Source of the DNA: Marinagarivorans sp. UBA5870 | GTDB taxonomy: Bacteria; Pseudomonadota; Gammaproteobacteria; Pseudomonadales; Cellvibrionaceae | Direction of reading: 5' to 3' | Assembly: GCA_002432555.1 (NCBI GenBank) | Contig: DJFO01000238.1 | Span: 509 to 5,960, forward strand | Length of the DNA: 5,452 nucleotides | Shown: positions 1 to 5,452 of the stretch, piece by piece | How positions within the stretch are numbered: the stretch's first letter is position 1 | Layout: the number at the start of each line of letters is the position of its first letter | Translations under genes and position numbers: made by a program | Notes under the pieces: generated by a model | Seen by the model: only the letters and a program-made list of their open reading frames with translations | Databases searched by the model: none | Told to the model about the DNA's origin: nothing

Positions 1-172
1 GGGTCGAGCCGATCTTGAGCGCATAGAGTTCGGCGATGGTCAGCCGTTTGCTGCCGACAACCACCTCCAGTTCCACCTCGGCGTTTTTGATCAACTCGAA
101 ATTGCCTTGAAAAAGCGCTTCACCTTTACCGGCCTCTTCCAGCTCGGGATACTCGATCGAACTTATATTCAT
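1..172 (-). CDS. fliN: FliN, flagellar motor switch / C-ring protein (5' part only)
   Basis: Only the first 57 residues lie in the window; the gene runs off the left edge. The protein opens MNISSIEYPELEEAGKG, has a short acidic lead-in, then from about residue 25 reads into a SpoA (surface presentation of antigens) fold: FELIKNAEVELEVVVGSKRL, then TIAELYALKIGS. This matches the family pattern of a strand, a 'lG' turn, a basic residue, 'tI.eLl.L..Gs'. FliN multimers with FliM make the lower C-ring and the docking site for FliH-FliI export complexes in the cytoplasm. It lies 24 bases downstream of the fliM stop. The start is supported by AGGGA seven bases upstream and by a stop of the preceding gene just before it. 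An injectisome SctQ C-terminal fragment is the alternative, but the hook genes next door favour FliN. Confidence 0.88.
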   Translation of the reverse strand, partial: MNISSIEYPELEEAGKGEALFQGNFELIKNAEVELEVVVGSKRLTIAELYALKIGST

Positions 173-174
173 AA

Positions 175-185
175 TAGGGTCCCTA
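175..185 (-). promoter_or_regulatory. fliN ribosome binding site inside a short palindrome
   Basis: On the minus strand the fliM-fliN gap contains TAGGGACCCTA, with TAGGG and CCCTA arms around one base. The AGGGA part (184 to 180) sits seven bases before the fliN ATG and is the only Shine-Dalgarno-like sequence in the 24-base gap. If it folds, with TAGG pairing to CCTA around a GAC loop, the stem is only 4 bp, so strong occlusion is unlikely. The ribosome-binding role is inferred from spacing; the palindrome may be chance. Confidence 0.5.
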
Positions 186-196
186 CAACACAATTA

Positions 197-1093
197 TTAT
201 AAAGTCTGAATTTTAATGGCCTTGGATCGGGCCAGGCTGCCCAGATATACTTGGTGGCTTTTTTTCTGTCCCTCGATAAACAAGTCGATCGGCCGATCCA
301 GCTCGCACTCGAGGTTCAGCACGTCGCCCACCTTGAGTCCGTTGATAACCGAGATAACGGCCTTGACAGGCGGAAGCCGGACTTCCACCTGCACGCCGGC
401 AGTCCGGCAAAGCTGGAGGTAATCGCGCTTTTTAAGTACCCGCGTTTTCTCGTTGTCGGATTTCATCAAAGGCACGGGCACAATCCGCGTCAGGGCCCGC
501 AGGGAGACCACCAGATAAATCGCCACATCCTCGAGCAGAACTTTGAGCGCTAAGGCACCGGCACCGGGAAGCAGAAAATCGCCTTCCAAATCGGCGGGGT
601 GGGCGGGCACGCAGCGGTACTGCTCTTCACCCAGGCGATCGAGCAGATCGCCAAAAAATTTGGCCAGCAACCGGCCGGCGAGACCATGACCCTCACTGCC
701 GGAAAAATCGCAGTCCTGCTCCGCATAGGCGCCCGCCAATTTTTTGCACAAACCGGCCGCAACCTCACGGGAGCAGGCGATGCAGATATCGGGGGCCGGG
801 GCCGCAGCGGCCAAACCATAGAAAAAACACAAATAACCGGTGGAATGTCGCTCCGCGACCTGGAACGCCGCAAGACACGCCCGCAGAACTGCCGCAGACT
901 CTTCCGCCTCCTCTGGTGCCGATAAACGCTTGGGCAGGCTGGTTACCTGTAAATTGCTCACCGGTGGCAGCTCCCAATCCGCGCTCCACCCCTTCAATAC
1001 GGGGAGGATTTTCAACTGAAATTCTTTTTGGACCGCCTGCCCATGTATCACAAAGGATCGCACAGCCATGGTGTTGATGCTCCCCTGAGTCAT
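197..1093 (-). CDS. fliM: Divergent FliM/SctQ-like C-ring protein with C-terminal SpoA domain
   Basis: 298 residues. The last ~65 residues (about 233-297) are a clear SpoA domain: VQVEVRLPPVKAVISVINGL, then LKVGDVLNL, a 'RPIDLFIEGQK' strand pair and a closing AIKIQ. The middle (about 100-205) fits the CheC-like core loosely: a helix SREVAAGLCKKLAGAY, a second helix LAGRLLAKFFGDLLDRLGEE, and paired strands ending YLVVSLRALTRI. The N-terminus (MTQGSINTMAVRSFVIHG) has no 'LSQdEIDaLL'-type CheY-P binding motif, and I see no GGxG motif. Canonical FliM is usually around 320-360 residues, so this is short and resembles SctQ in build. It contains nine cysteines, including a CxxC at 104-107. Its position between hook genes and fliN points to FliM. 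Its start overlaps the flgE stop (TAATG), implying translational coupling; Met9 is a possible alternative start. Family is secure; a true switching role is uncertain. Confidence 0.78.
   Translation of the reverse strand: MTQGSINTMAVRSFVIHGQAVQKEFQLKILPVLKGWSADWELPPVSNLQVTSLPKRLSAPEEAEESAAVLRACLAAFQVAERHSTGYLCFFYGLAAAAPAPDICIACSREVAAGLCKKLAGAYAEQDCDFSGSEGHGLAGRLLAKFFGDLLDRLGEEQYRCVPAHPADLEGDFLLPGAGALALKVLLEDVAIYLVVSLRALTRIVPVPLMKSDNEKTRVLKKRDYLQLCRTAGVQVEVRLPPVKAVISVINGLKVGDVLNLECELDRPIDLFIEGQKKSHQVYLGSLARSKAIKIQTL
1067..1085 (-). promoter_or_regulatory. Possible alternative fliM start (Met9) with its own Shine-Dalgarno
   Basis: GGGGAG at 1085 to 1080 lies ten bases before an in-frame ATG at 1069. 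The upstream ATG at 1093, overlapping the flgE stop, has no good Shine-Dalgarno (preceding bases read GGGCGCGGCAAATA). Initiation at Met9 would give a 290-residue protein starting MAVRSFVIHG. Re-initiation at 1093 through stop/start overlap is equally credible, so the longer form is annotated. Neither start restores a CheY-binding motif. Confidence 0.35.
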
Positions 1094-2307
1094 TATTTGC
1101 CGCGCCCGAGCTGGATCAGCTGCTGAATGAGTTCATTGGCGGCGTTGATTGTTTGGGACGCCCCCTGAAATCCGCGCTGCAAAACAATCAGCCGGGTAAA
1201 TTCCTGTGAGAGTTCGATGTTGGATATTTCGATGCTGTCATCGACGATTTCGCCCATCACATCCGCCGTGGGGTGGGCGATGTTGACGGCGAGATTCTCC
1301 GGCGCCAGGAAAATGCCGTCGCCCAGCTGCGTCAACGCCTGCATTTGGTCGAACCAGGCGAGCGCAACGCGGCCGGCCTGCCGTTTTTCTTCGTTGGAAT
1401 ACTCCAACTGAACCGTGCCATCGGATTCGATGTTCACTCGCAGCAGCGCGCCGGTTTGATGGCCATTGATATGATCCGCCGCAAGATTTGAAGCGGCACC
1501 GCTGACGGTGGCATTGGAGCGCGACCCGGGTGCGCCAAAAAACAATTCGATGGTCTGGCTGGCCGCATCTTCCCCGCTGTAGGCAAAACTGACGGAGTTA
1601 TATCCCTGCTCGGGGGATCCGCTGTTGTCAAAGCGGATTTCGAGATCCCGGGCGACTATATTGTCCTCCTCGTCCTCCACGGTGACGATCCAGCTGCGCT
1701 CGTGCTCGCCGATCAGATTTTTCGAAAAATTGATTTTAAGTTTCCGCTTGGTGCCGAGACCGTCGACGACTTCGACGTCCTCGATCGCATGCGAGGCGGA
1801 AGCCGTGGCGAGATTCCCGGCAAAACGAATCTGGGTGGTGGCCTCGTGGGCGATATTACGCAGTTGGCCGATCGAAATATCCGTCAATCGGCCATTGCCG
1901 TCCAGCCCAGCCACGCGCGCTTCGAGCTGCGGAGAGTATAAATAATTGTCTTCATCAAATTGAAACTGGCCAATTCGGGTAAAGAAGGTGGCGTCCGCCT
2001 GGCGGAGGATAAAAAACCCGTTGCCCTTGATGGCAAGATCGGTGTCATTGCCCGTTTCCTGAATATCCCCCTGACTGTAATCCACGAGACTGCCCTTGGT
2101 TACGACACCCGAGCCAACTCGGGAAAAATTGGCGTCGTCGCCCGTATGGCCGGCGATCTGGTACTGATAATAGAGGTCGCGGAACAGCGTATCGTTCTTT
2201 TTGTAACCGGGTGTATTGAGGTTGGCAACGTTATTACTCACCGCGTCCAAACCCTTGGAAAACGCGTATAGGCCGGTTGTAGCCTTGTAAATAGTACCCA
2301 TGGACAT
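1093..2307 (-). CDS. flgE: FlgE, flagellar hook protein
   Basis: 404 residues, similar in length to enterobacterial FlgE. It is exported by the flagellar type III apparatus and polymerises into the hook outside the cell. The N-terminal rod/hook signature is clear: ATTGLYAFSKGLDAVSNNVA then NLNTPGYKK (residues 9-37). The next conserved block is DTDLAIKGNGFFIL (88-101), followed by FFTRIGQFQFDEDNYLYSPQ (108-127). The middle includes GNLATAS (164-170), where FlgE proteins often carry 'GNL', and a variable surface domain (about 175-275) with an acidic stretch VEDEEDN. The C-terminal part has GRVALAWFDQMQALTQLGDG and the closing helix SNIELSQEFTRLIVLQRGFQ (363-382) ending QTINAANELIQQLIQL. As expected for an axial protein there is no cleavable signal peptide. 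It begins 12 bases after flgD, with AGGT seven bases before the ATG; Met3 is a less likely start. FlgF/FlgG is the alternative, but these are shorter (~250-260) and the flgD neighbour supports FlgE. Confidence 0.93.
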   Translation of the reverse strand: MSMGTIYKATTGLYAFSKGLDAVSNNVANLNTPGYKKNDTLFRDLYYQYQIAGHTGDDANFSRVGSGVVTKGSLVDYSQGDIQETGNDTDLAIKGNGFFILRQADATFFTRIGQFQFDEDNYLYSPQLEARVAGLDGNGRLTDISIGQLRNIAHEATTQIRFAGNLATASASHAIEDVEVVDGLGTKRKLKINFSKNLIGEHERSWIVTVEDEEDNIVARDLEIRFDNSGSPEQGYNSVSFAYSGEDAASQTIELFFGAPGSRSNATVSGAASNLAADHINGHQTGALLRVNIESDGTVQLEYSNEEKRQAGRVALAWFDQMQALTQLGDGIFLAPENLAVNIAHPTADVMGEIVDDSIEISNIELSQEFTRLIVLQRGFQGASQTINAANELIQQLIQLGRGK

Positions 2308-2319
2308 AAGTGCGACCTG

Positions 2320-2727
2320 TCAGCGAACTGTGATGATTTGACCGATGGTGATGCCCGTGAGAGGCGTGCCGTTTTGCGTCGTCAGCGAAATTTCGGGGTT
2401 GCCGTTGCGAAAGCTAACGGCGCTCACGCTGCCGACCTCGGAGCCCGTGTCGGTCCTGATTTCAACACTGCGGCCCACCAGCGATACGGCCTGGCCGCCC
2501 GACTGCAGCGATAGAAGCGCGTCAATCTTGTCGGTCAATTCCCGGGTTTGCTGCAGCGATGTCAGCTCGGCAAATTGGGCCATGAATTCACCATTGTCCA
2601 TCGGTTCCAGCGGATCCTGAAACGTCAGCTGGGTCAGGAGCACCTTTAAAAAATCCTCCTGGGTCAATCCGGCCCGACGGGTTTCGGGGGTTGCATTCAA
2701 CACGTTGCCAAAGGTTTCGATTTCCAT
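2320..2727 (-). CDS. flgD: FlgD, flagellar hook-capping protein (short form)
   Basis: 135 residues. FlgD forms the scaffold cap at the tip of the growing hook, where FlgE subunits insert. The diagnostic N-terminal block is present: LTQEDFLKVLLTQLTFQDPL (21-40) followed by EPMDNGEFMAQFAELTSLQQ (41-60). After a helical stretch comes QAVSLVGRSVEIRT (79-92), the usual start of the second region, then a small beta domain ending GITIGQIITVR. Enterobacterial FlgD is about 230 residues and has an Ig-like plus a Tudor-like domain; here only a single small beta lobe follows the N-terminal block. Short FlgDs are known in several lineages, so this is not evidence of truncation, and the reading frame closes cleanly with TGA. 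It lies 32 bases after the preceding gene and 12 before flgE. Confidence 0.92.
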   Translation of the reverse strand: MEIETFGNVLNATPETRRAGLTQEDFLKVLLTQLTFQDPLEPMDNGEFMAQFAELTSLQQTRELTDKIDALLSLQSGGQAVSLVGRSVEIRTDTGSEVGSVSAVSFRNGNPEISLTTQNGTPLTGITIGQIITVR

Positions 2728-2732
2728 CTGCG

Positions 2733-2738
2733 CTCCTC
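2733..2738 (-). promoter_or_regulatory. Strong Shine-Dalgarno for flgD
   Basis: GAGGAG (within TTGAGGAG) lies five bases upstream of the flgD ATG. It is the best ribosome-binding site in the window and fixes this start. It sits in the longest intergenic gap (2728-2759) and allows flgD to be translated independently of the gene before it, which fits the need for many cap and hook subunits. Confidence 0.7.
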
Positions 2739-2759
2739 AAATATTCGTTCGGGGTCCTA

Positions 2760-3467
2760 CTAAAATTTTCGATTGACCATCTGTTCGTCCGCCGCCTCGA
2801 TTGCACGATCGCCCCATTCCGAGCGGGCGGTTGCGCCGTCGTCCGCGCCGTCGAACACAACCCGGCCGTTGTTCACGACGCGCGTTACTCGAACGCCCTG
2901 CCCGGATAAGAGATCGCGGCACAGGCTCGCCGCCGCGATAAATTCCCCTTCGGCGATTTCAGGGCCGCGGTAGATCAAGGCAACACCTTTCTCCTGCTTC
3001 ACGACCTGCCAATGCGCGCCGGACAGTTCAACAGGATCGAAAATCGCTGGTCGATGGAGCCGATCGACCGCGGTCATACTTTTGGCCGCGCTTGAATTCC
3101 CGCTTGGCGCCGCACCGGAGACACCGGCGGAAATATTCCCCACGCCCGGCGCAAAACGTCGGTCCACTGCCCAACCGGCCGGTTCCACGTTCAATTTAAT
3201 TGCAGGCGGAGGCCCCGGCCGAGCGCCATGTTCTTCCAGCTCTGGCGCGAGCGCCGCGGGTGCAGTCTCCGGCGCGGCATCGACCGGCAACGGTGAGAGC
3301 GTTGCCGCGCCGGCACCCGATAGGTGTCCAGCGCGGGCGTCCGGCTCCAGGGCCTGGTGTTTAACCAATTCTTTTTCCAGCGCCTGGCGCCATTTCTGCG
3401 CCTGCTGTGCCACACGGGCAACTCGAATGGATTGACCCGCGCCGCTGGCGAGTTCGTCGATCTTCAT
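2760..3467 (-). CDS. Unrecognised protein in the fliK position (candidate hook-length/export-switch factor)
   Basis: 235 residues; I do not recognise the family. Three zones are visible. Residues 12-42 (IRVARVAQQAQKWRQALEKE and on) look like a charged amphipathic helix. Residues ~45-130 are rich in Ala, Pro and Gly with few large hydrophobics (for example LSPLPVDAAPETAPAALAPE), likely a flexible linker. Residues ~140-210 look folded, with alternating strands and a helix: HWQVVKQEKGVALIYRG, EFIAAASLCRDLL, GVRVTRVVNNGRVVFDG. There is no signal peptide or membrane segment. In comparable operons fliK lies between fliJ and flgD, and FliK also has a disordered part before a C-terminal domain, but I cannot see the FliK C-terminal 'L.P..LG' pattern. 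The start at 3467 is chosen because it has GGGAG four bases upstream and follows fliJ by 25 bases; the open frame continues 58 codons upstream but would overlap fliJ by about 149 bases. A FliK role is inferred from position only. Confidence 0.72.
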   Translation of the reverse strand: MKIDELASGAGQSIRVARVAQQAQKWRQALEKELVKHQALEPDARAGHLSGAGAATLSPLPVDAAPETAPAALAPELEEHGARPGPPPAIKLNVEPAGWAVDRRFAPGVGNISAGVSGAAPSGNSSAAKSMTAVDRLHRPAIFDPVELSGAHWQVVKQEKGVALIYRGPEIAEGEFIAAASLCRDLLSGQGVRVTRVVNNGRVVFDGADDGATARSEWGDRAIEAADEQMVNRKF

Positions 3468-3492
3468 AAATCTCCCAGCCTCGATGGCGAAA

Positions 3493-3984
3493 TCATTTGT
3501 TGTCCCACCAGACCGCCGATGTATCGCGTGGCGGGTTTCCCTGGTGGTGGCGGAATAATTGATCCTCATCGACCGCATCCTGCAGAATTTTTTCGAGCTT
3601 TGAGCGAACTGCCGTGCGGCAATCGCGCGCCCGCGCGCCAAGCGCGTCGATTTTGGCCTGAATTTTTTGCAGACCTTCCAACTGGCGCTGGCACTGACCG
3701 TTGATTTTCAACAAATCCATCACCAGCCCGCTTTGCTCCGCGGAAACTTCGCGCACATAACCCTGAACGCGGCTGATTTCGTCCCGGTATAAGGCCGACC
3801 GCGCAGCGAGTCCTTCCCTCAGCGTTTGTATCTCGGCTTGCATTCGATCCAGGCGCGCGGACAGCTCATTTTGCCGCGCCCGTAGATCGCCATAATGTTT
3901 CAGCTGCACATCGCGTTCATATTCGTATTTGCGCAGCAGCAGATCTATGGCAGATTTGCGCTTGTTGAGCGCCTGCAAATTCAT
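3493..3984 (-). CDS. fliJ: FliJ-like export-ATPase stalk / chaperone-escort protein
   Basis: 163 residues, close to the usual ~147-residue FliJ. It is almost entirely charged helix with heptad-like spacing of Leu/Ile (LLLRKYEYERDVQLKHYGDL; LSARLDRMQAEIQTLREGLA; QRQLEGLQKIQAKIDALGAR), consistent with the two-helix antiparallel coiled coil of the FliJ/SctO family. These proteins insert into the FliI hexamer like a rotary stalk, contact the export gate protein FlhA, and recycle export chaperones in the cytoplasm. Sequence conservation in this family is poor, so the call rests on length, coiled coil and position directly after fliI. The ATG overlaps the fliI stop (ATGA), with AAGAGG eight bases upstream inside fliI, which selects this start over an in-frame ATG 24 codons earlier. 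The last ~18 residues (HQGNPPRDTSAVWWDNK) are non-helical and end with a Trp pair. Confidence 0.82.
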   Translation of the reverse strand: MNLQALNKRKSAIDLLLRKYEYERDVQLKHYGDLRARQNELSARLDRMQAEIQTLREGLAARSALYRDEISRVQGYVREVSAEQSGLVMDLLKINGQCQRQLEGLQKIQAKIDALGARARDCRTAVRSKLEKILQDAVDEDQLFRHHQGNPPRDTSAVWWDNK

Positions 3985-5342
3985 GCGAGCAGCCTCTTCA
4001 GTTCGGCCAGCGCGTTGCGCCGCGACACCCGCAGGTCCAATCCCTGCTGCAGCCAAGCATTCAAGGCCGGAGCCAGGGCGACGAGTTTGTCCATTTCGGC
4101 ATTGACACCTTTTTGATAGGCGCCGAGGGAAATCAGCTCCTTGGCATTTTCGTACTGGCTGAAACCCTGAAAAAATTTACGCACGAGGTTCTGGTCCTCT
4201 TTTTCGACAATTTCGTTCAGCAACCGGCTGTTGCTCTGGAGCACGTCTATGGGCGGATAGTGCCGCTGATTCGCCAGCTCCCGCGTGAGAACGATGCCGC
4301 CATCCAGGATCGCTCTGATACTGTCGGAGAGGGGATCGTTGAGATCGTCACTCTCGATCAGCACCGTATAAAAAGCGGTAATGGAACCGCCGGACGGATT
4401 GGTGCCGGCGCGCTCCAACAGTCGCGGCAAAAGCGCGAACACGGACGGGGTATAACCGCGGGCCGTCGGCGGCTCACCCACGGCGAGGCCCACCTCGCGT
4501 TGCGCCATGGCAAAACGGGTGACGGAGTCCAGGGTCAAAACCACGTTGAGCCCTTGATCGCTGAAATACTCCGCGATCGCCGTCGCCGCCCAGGCCGCGT
4601 GCACGCGCATGAGCGCCGGCTGGTCGGACGTCGCCACCACTACCACGGTTTTGCCGAGGCCCTCCCGGCCGGAGATCGCTTCGACAAATTCTTTGACCTC
4701 CCGGCCCCGCTCACCCACCAACGCCACCACGTTGAGATCCGCCGCGACGTTTCGGTTGATCATGCCAAGCAGGGACGACTTGCCGACGCCGCTGCCTGCG
4801 AAAATTCCCATGCGCTGGCCGCGGCCGATGGTGAGAAGCGCGTCTATGGCGCGCACCCCGGTTTCCAACACCCGATCTATTTTCGGCCTGAGCAGGGGGT
4901 TGATCGGATCCCGGTAGATCTCGTAATGCTGCTTCAACCGCAACTCGGCGCCACCATCGAGCGGGCTGCCGAAGGCGTCCACCACGCGACCAATCAGAGC
5001 CGGTCCGACCGGAACGTCCATGATTCTGCCGGTGGCAATCACATCACTGCCCAGGCGAATCCCGCGCAAGTTGCCAAAAGGCATCAACATCACTTTATCG
5101 TTTTTTATTCCGACCACCTCGGCTTCAACGACACCGGCAAGGCCGGATTGAATCAGGCACCTCTCGCCGAGAAAAACCTGAGGGCCACGCGCTTCGGCGA
5201 TGGTGCCCACGAACTGGTCGATTTTGCCTTTGCGGACAAAATGGTCGATGCCCCCGATCTGGTGGATGTGCCGCTGCCGAATGTCCTGCAGCAGTTGCGT
5301 GACATCAAACGGTGGCGACTGAGCAGCATCCAGCGCGGTCAT
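3981..5342 (-). CDS. fliI: FliI, flagellar type III export ATPase
   Basis: 453 residues, normal family length. FliI is an F1-beta-like hexameric ATPase at the cytoplasmic face of the export gate; it hydrolyses ATP to help load substrates. The first ~20 residues are the FliH-binding zone in this family. Residues ~40-110 form the N-terminal beta-barrel (VGTIAEARGPQVFLGERC). Visible catalytic elements: Walker A AGSGVGKS at 182-189 with Lys188; VGERGREV at 209-216, where Glu211 is the expected catalytic glutamate; Walker B VVLTLD ending at Asp272, then SVTRFAMAQREVGLAVGEPP; and SVFALLPRLLERAG (300-313). The C-terminal domain has ENAKELISLGAYQKGVNAEM (398-417). Residue 349 is Gly in ILDGGI, where the family usually has His (LDGHI). 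The ATG overlaps the fliH stop (ATGA) and the gene shares ATGA with fliJ downstream. Injectisome SctN is the near alternative; flgD and flgE in the same operon decide for FliI. Confidence 0.95.
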   Translation of the reverse strand: MTALDAAQSPPFDVTQLLQDIRQRHIHQIGGIDHFVRKGKIDQFVGTIAEARGPQVFLGERCLIQSGLAGVVEAEVVGIKNDKVMLMPFGNLRGIRLGSDVIATGRIMDVPVGPALIGRVVDAFGSPLDGGAELRLKQHYEIYRDPINPLLRPKIDRVLETGVRAIDALLTIGRGQRMGIFAGSGVGKSSLLGMINRNVAADLNVVALVGERGREVKEFVEAISGREGLGKTVVVVATSDQPALMRVHAAWAATAIAEYFSDQGLNVVLTLDSVTRFAMAQREVGLAVGEPPTARGYTPSVFALLPRLLERAGTNPSGGSITAFYTVLIESDDLNDPLSDSIRAILDGGIVLTRELANQRHYPPIDVLQSNSRLLNEIVEKEDQNLVRKFFQGFSQYENAKELISLGAYQKGVNAEMDKLVALAPALNAWLQQGLDLRVSRRNALAELKRLLA

Positions 5343-5452
5343 TGCGCGGGTATCCGTCCCGCGCGGGCGGCGTGCAGCAGCGCATTTTTCAGTGCCTCGA
5401 TTCTCCGCTCCAGGCGCAGGTCCAGCTCGCCGTGCACCGAGTTCACCCGGCA
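5339..5452 (-). CDS. fliH: FliH, export-ATPase regulator (C-terminal end only)
   Basis: The last 37 residues are in the window; the start is beyond the right edge. The sequence opens CRVNSVHGELDLRLERRIEA and ends with a Leu/Ala-rich helix LKNALLHAARAGRIPAQ. The pattern 'C.v.s..G.lD..le.ri..l...L' is typical of the FliH/SctL C-terminal domain, in which a beta-hairpin ('G.iDa') precedes the final helix that binds the FliI N-terminus. FliH dimers link FliI to FliN at the C-ring and restrain the ATPase until it docks. The stop TGA overlaps the fliI ATG. With so few residues, SctL from an injectisome cannot be excluded on this gene alone, but the operon makes FliH the best call. Confidence 0.82.
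   Translation of the reverse strand, partial: CRVNSVHGELDLRLERRIEALKNALLHAARAGRIPAQ
5344..5364 (-). promoter_or_regulatory. Perfect hairpin ending one base before the fliI start codon
   Basis: On the minus strand GCGCGGG and CCCGCGC form a perfect 7-bp, all G/C stem around the 7-base loop ACGGATA. The stem ends one base before the fliI ATG, within the last codons of fliH. The only Shine-Dalgarno-like bases near the start, GGA, lie in the loop about ten bases from the ATG. Such a structure would limit independent fliI initiation and favour translation coupled to ribosomes finishing fliH. The geometry is seen; the coupling role is inferred. Confidence 0.5.

Noticed and set aside
196..201. A perfect TATAAT on the minus strand at the end of fliM, a possible internal promoter for fliN.
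   Set aside because: At 16-18 base spacing the upstream hexamers (AAGGCC, CAAGGC, CCAAGG) do not resemble TTGACA, there is no extended -10 TG, and the bases encode the last fliM codons. No sigma-54 or flagellar sigma-28 pattern was seen nearby either.
1960..2271. Plus-strand open frames of around 100 codons opposite flgE (also 1625-1945) and opposite fliM (599-925).
   Set aside because: They lie wholly antisense to strongly supported genes, have no recognisable domain and are expected by-products of the codon use on the coding strand.
3468..3641. N-terminal extension of 58 codons to the fliK-slot gene.
   Set aside because: It would overlap fliJ by about 149 bases, the extension is Arg/Ser-rich with no family likeness, and the ATG at 3467 has its own GGGAG just upstream.
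3628..3650. A GC-only palindromic run in fliJ (GCGCGC-CC-GCGCGC).
   Set aside because: It lies inside coding sequence for GARAR, has a 2-base loop and is far from any gene end; most likely a result of Ala/Arg/Gly codons in a GC-rich gene.
1..5452. Interpretation as a non-flagellar injectisome (SctL-SctN-SctO-SctP-SctQ order).
   Set aside because: The core order fits, but clear hook-cap and hook protein genes lie between the fliK/SctP slot and the fliM/SctQ gene, which injectisomes do not have.

Overview
The window is a densely packed, single-strand (minus) stretch of a flagellar-type export and hook operon. Reading in the direction of transcription, from high to low coordinates, the order is fliH (3' end only), fliI, fliJ, an unrecognised gene in the slot usually held by fliK, flgD, flgE, a divergent fliM, and fliN (5' end only). 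Eight genes fill almost the whole 5.45 kb. The largest gap is 32 bases, and three of the seven junctions are stop/start overlaps (fliH/fliI and fliI/fliJ share ATGA, flgE/fliM share TAATG). No tRNA, rRNA, CRISPR array, insertion sequence or convincing terminator was seen, and no gene-free stretch exceeds 300 bases.

The order fliH-fliI-fliJ-(fliK slot)-flgD-flgE-...-fliM-fliN is the widespread ancestral-type flagellar gene order. The hook cap and hook proteins make this a flagellum-type system, not an injectisome. Moderately high GC and the protein character suggest a proteobacterium. The class cannot be fixed from the sequence; a gammaproteobacterium with an accessory or second flagellar set is a guess.

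Functionally, FliH, FliI and FliJ form the cytoplasmic export ATPase complex, which delivers substrates to the membrane export gate. FlgD caps the growing hook and FlgE is the hook subunit. FliM and FliN form the cytoplasmic C-ring on which FliH-FliI docks. The 235-residue protein between fliJ and flgD is by position a candidate hook-length or substrate-specificity factor, but I cannot recognise a FliK domain in it.

The most interesting points are the FliM-like protein, which lacks the N-terminal CheY-binding motif and looks closer in build to SctQ; the unrecognised protein in the fliK slot; a short one-lobed FlgD; an unusual glycine in a normally conserved Asp-Gly-His motif of FliI; and a perfect 7-bp hairpin ending one base before the fliI start codon. 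Together they suggest a streamlined flagellar system that may not be under conventional chemotactic switching. That last step is inference.
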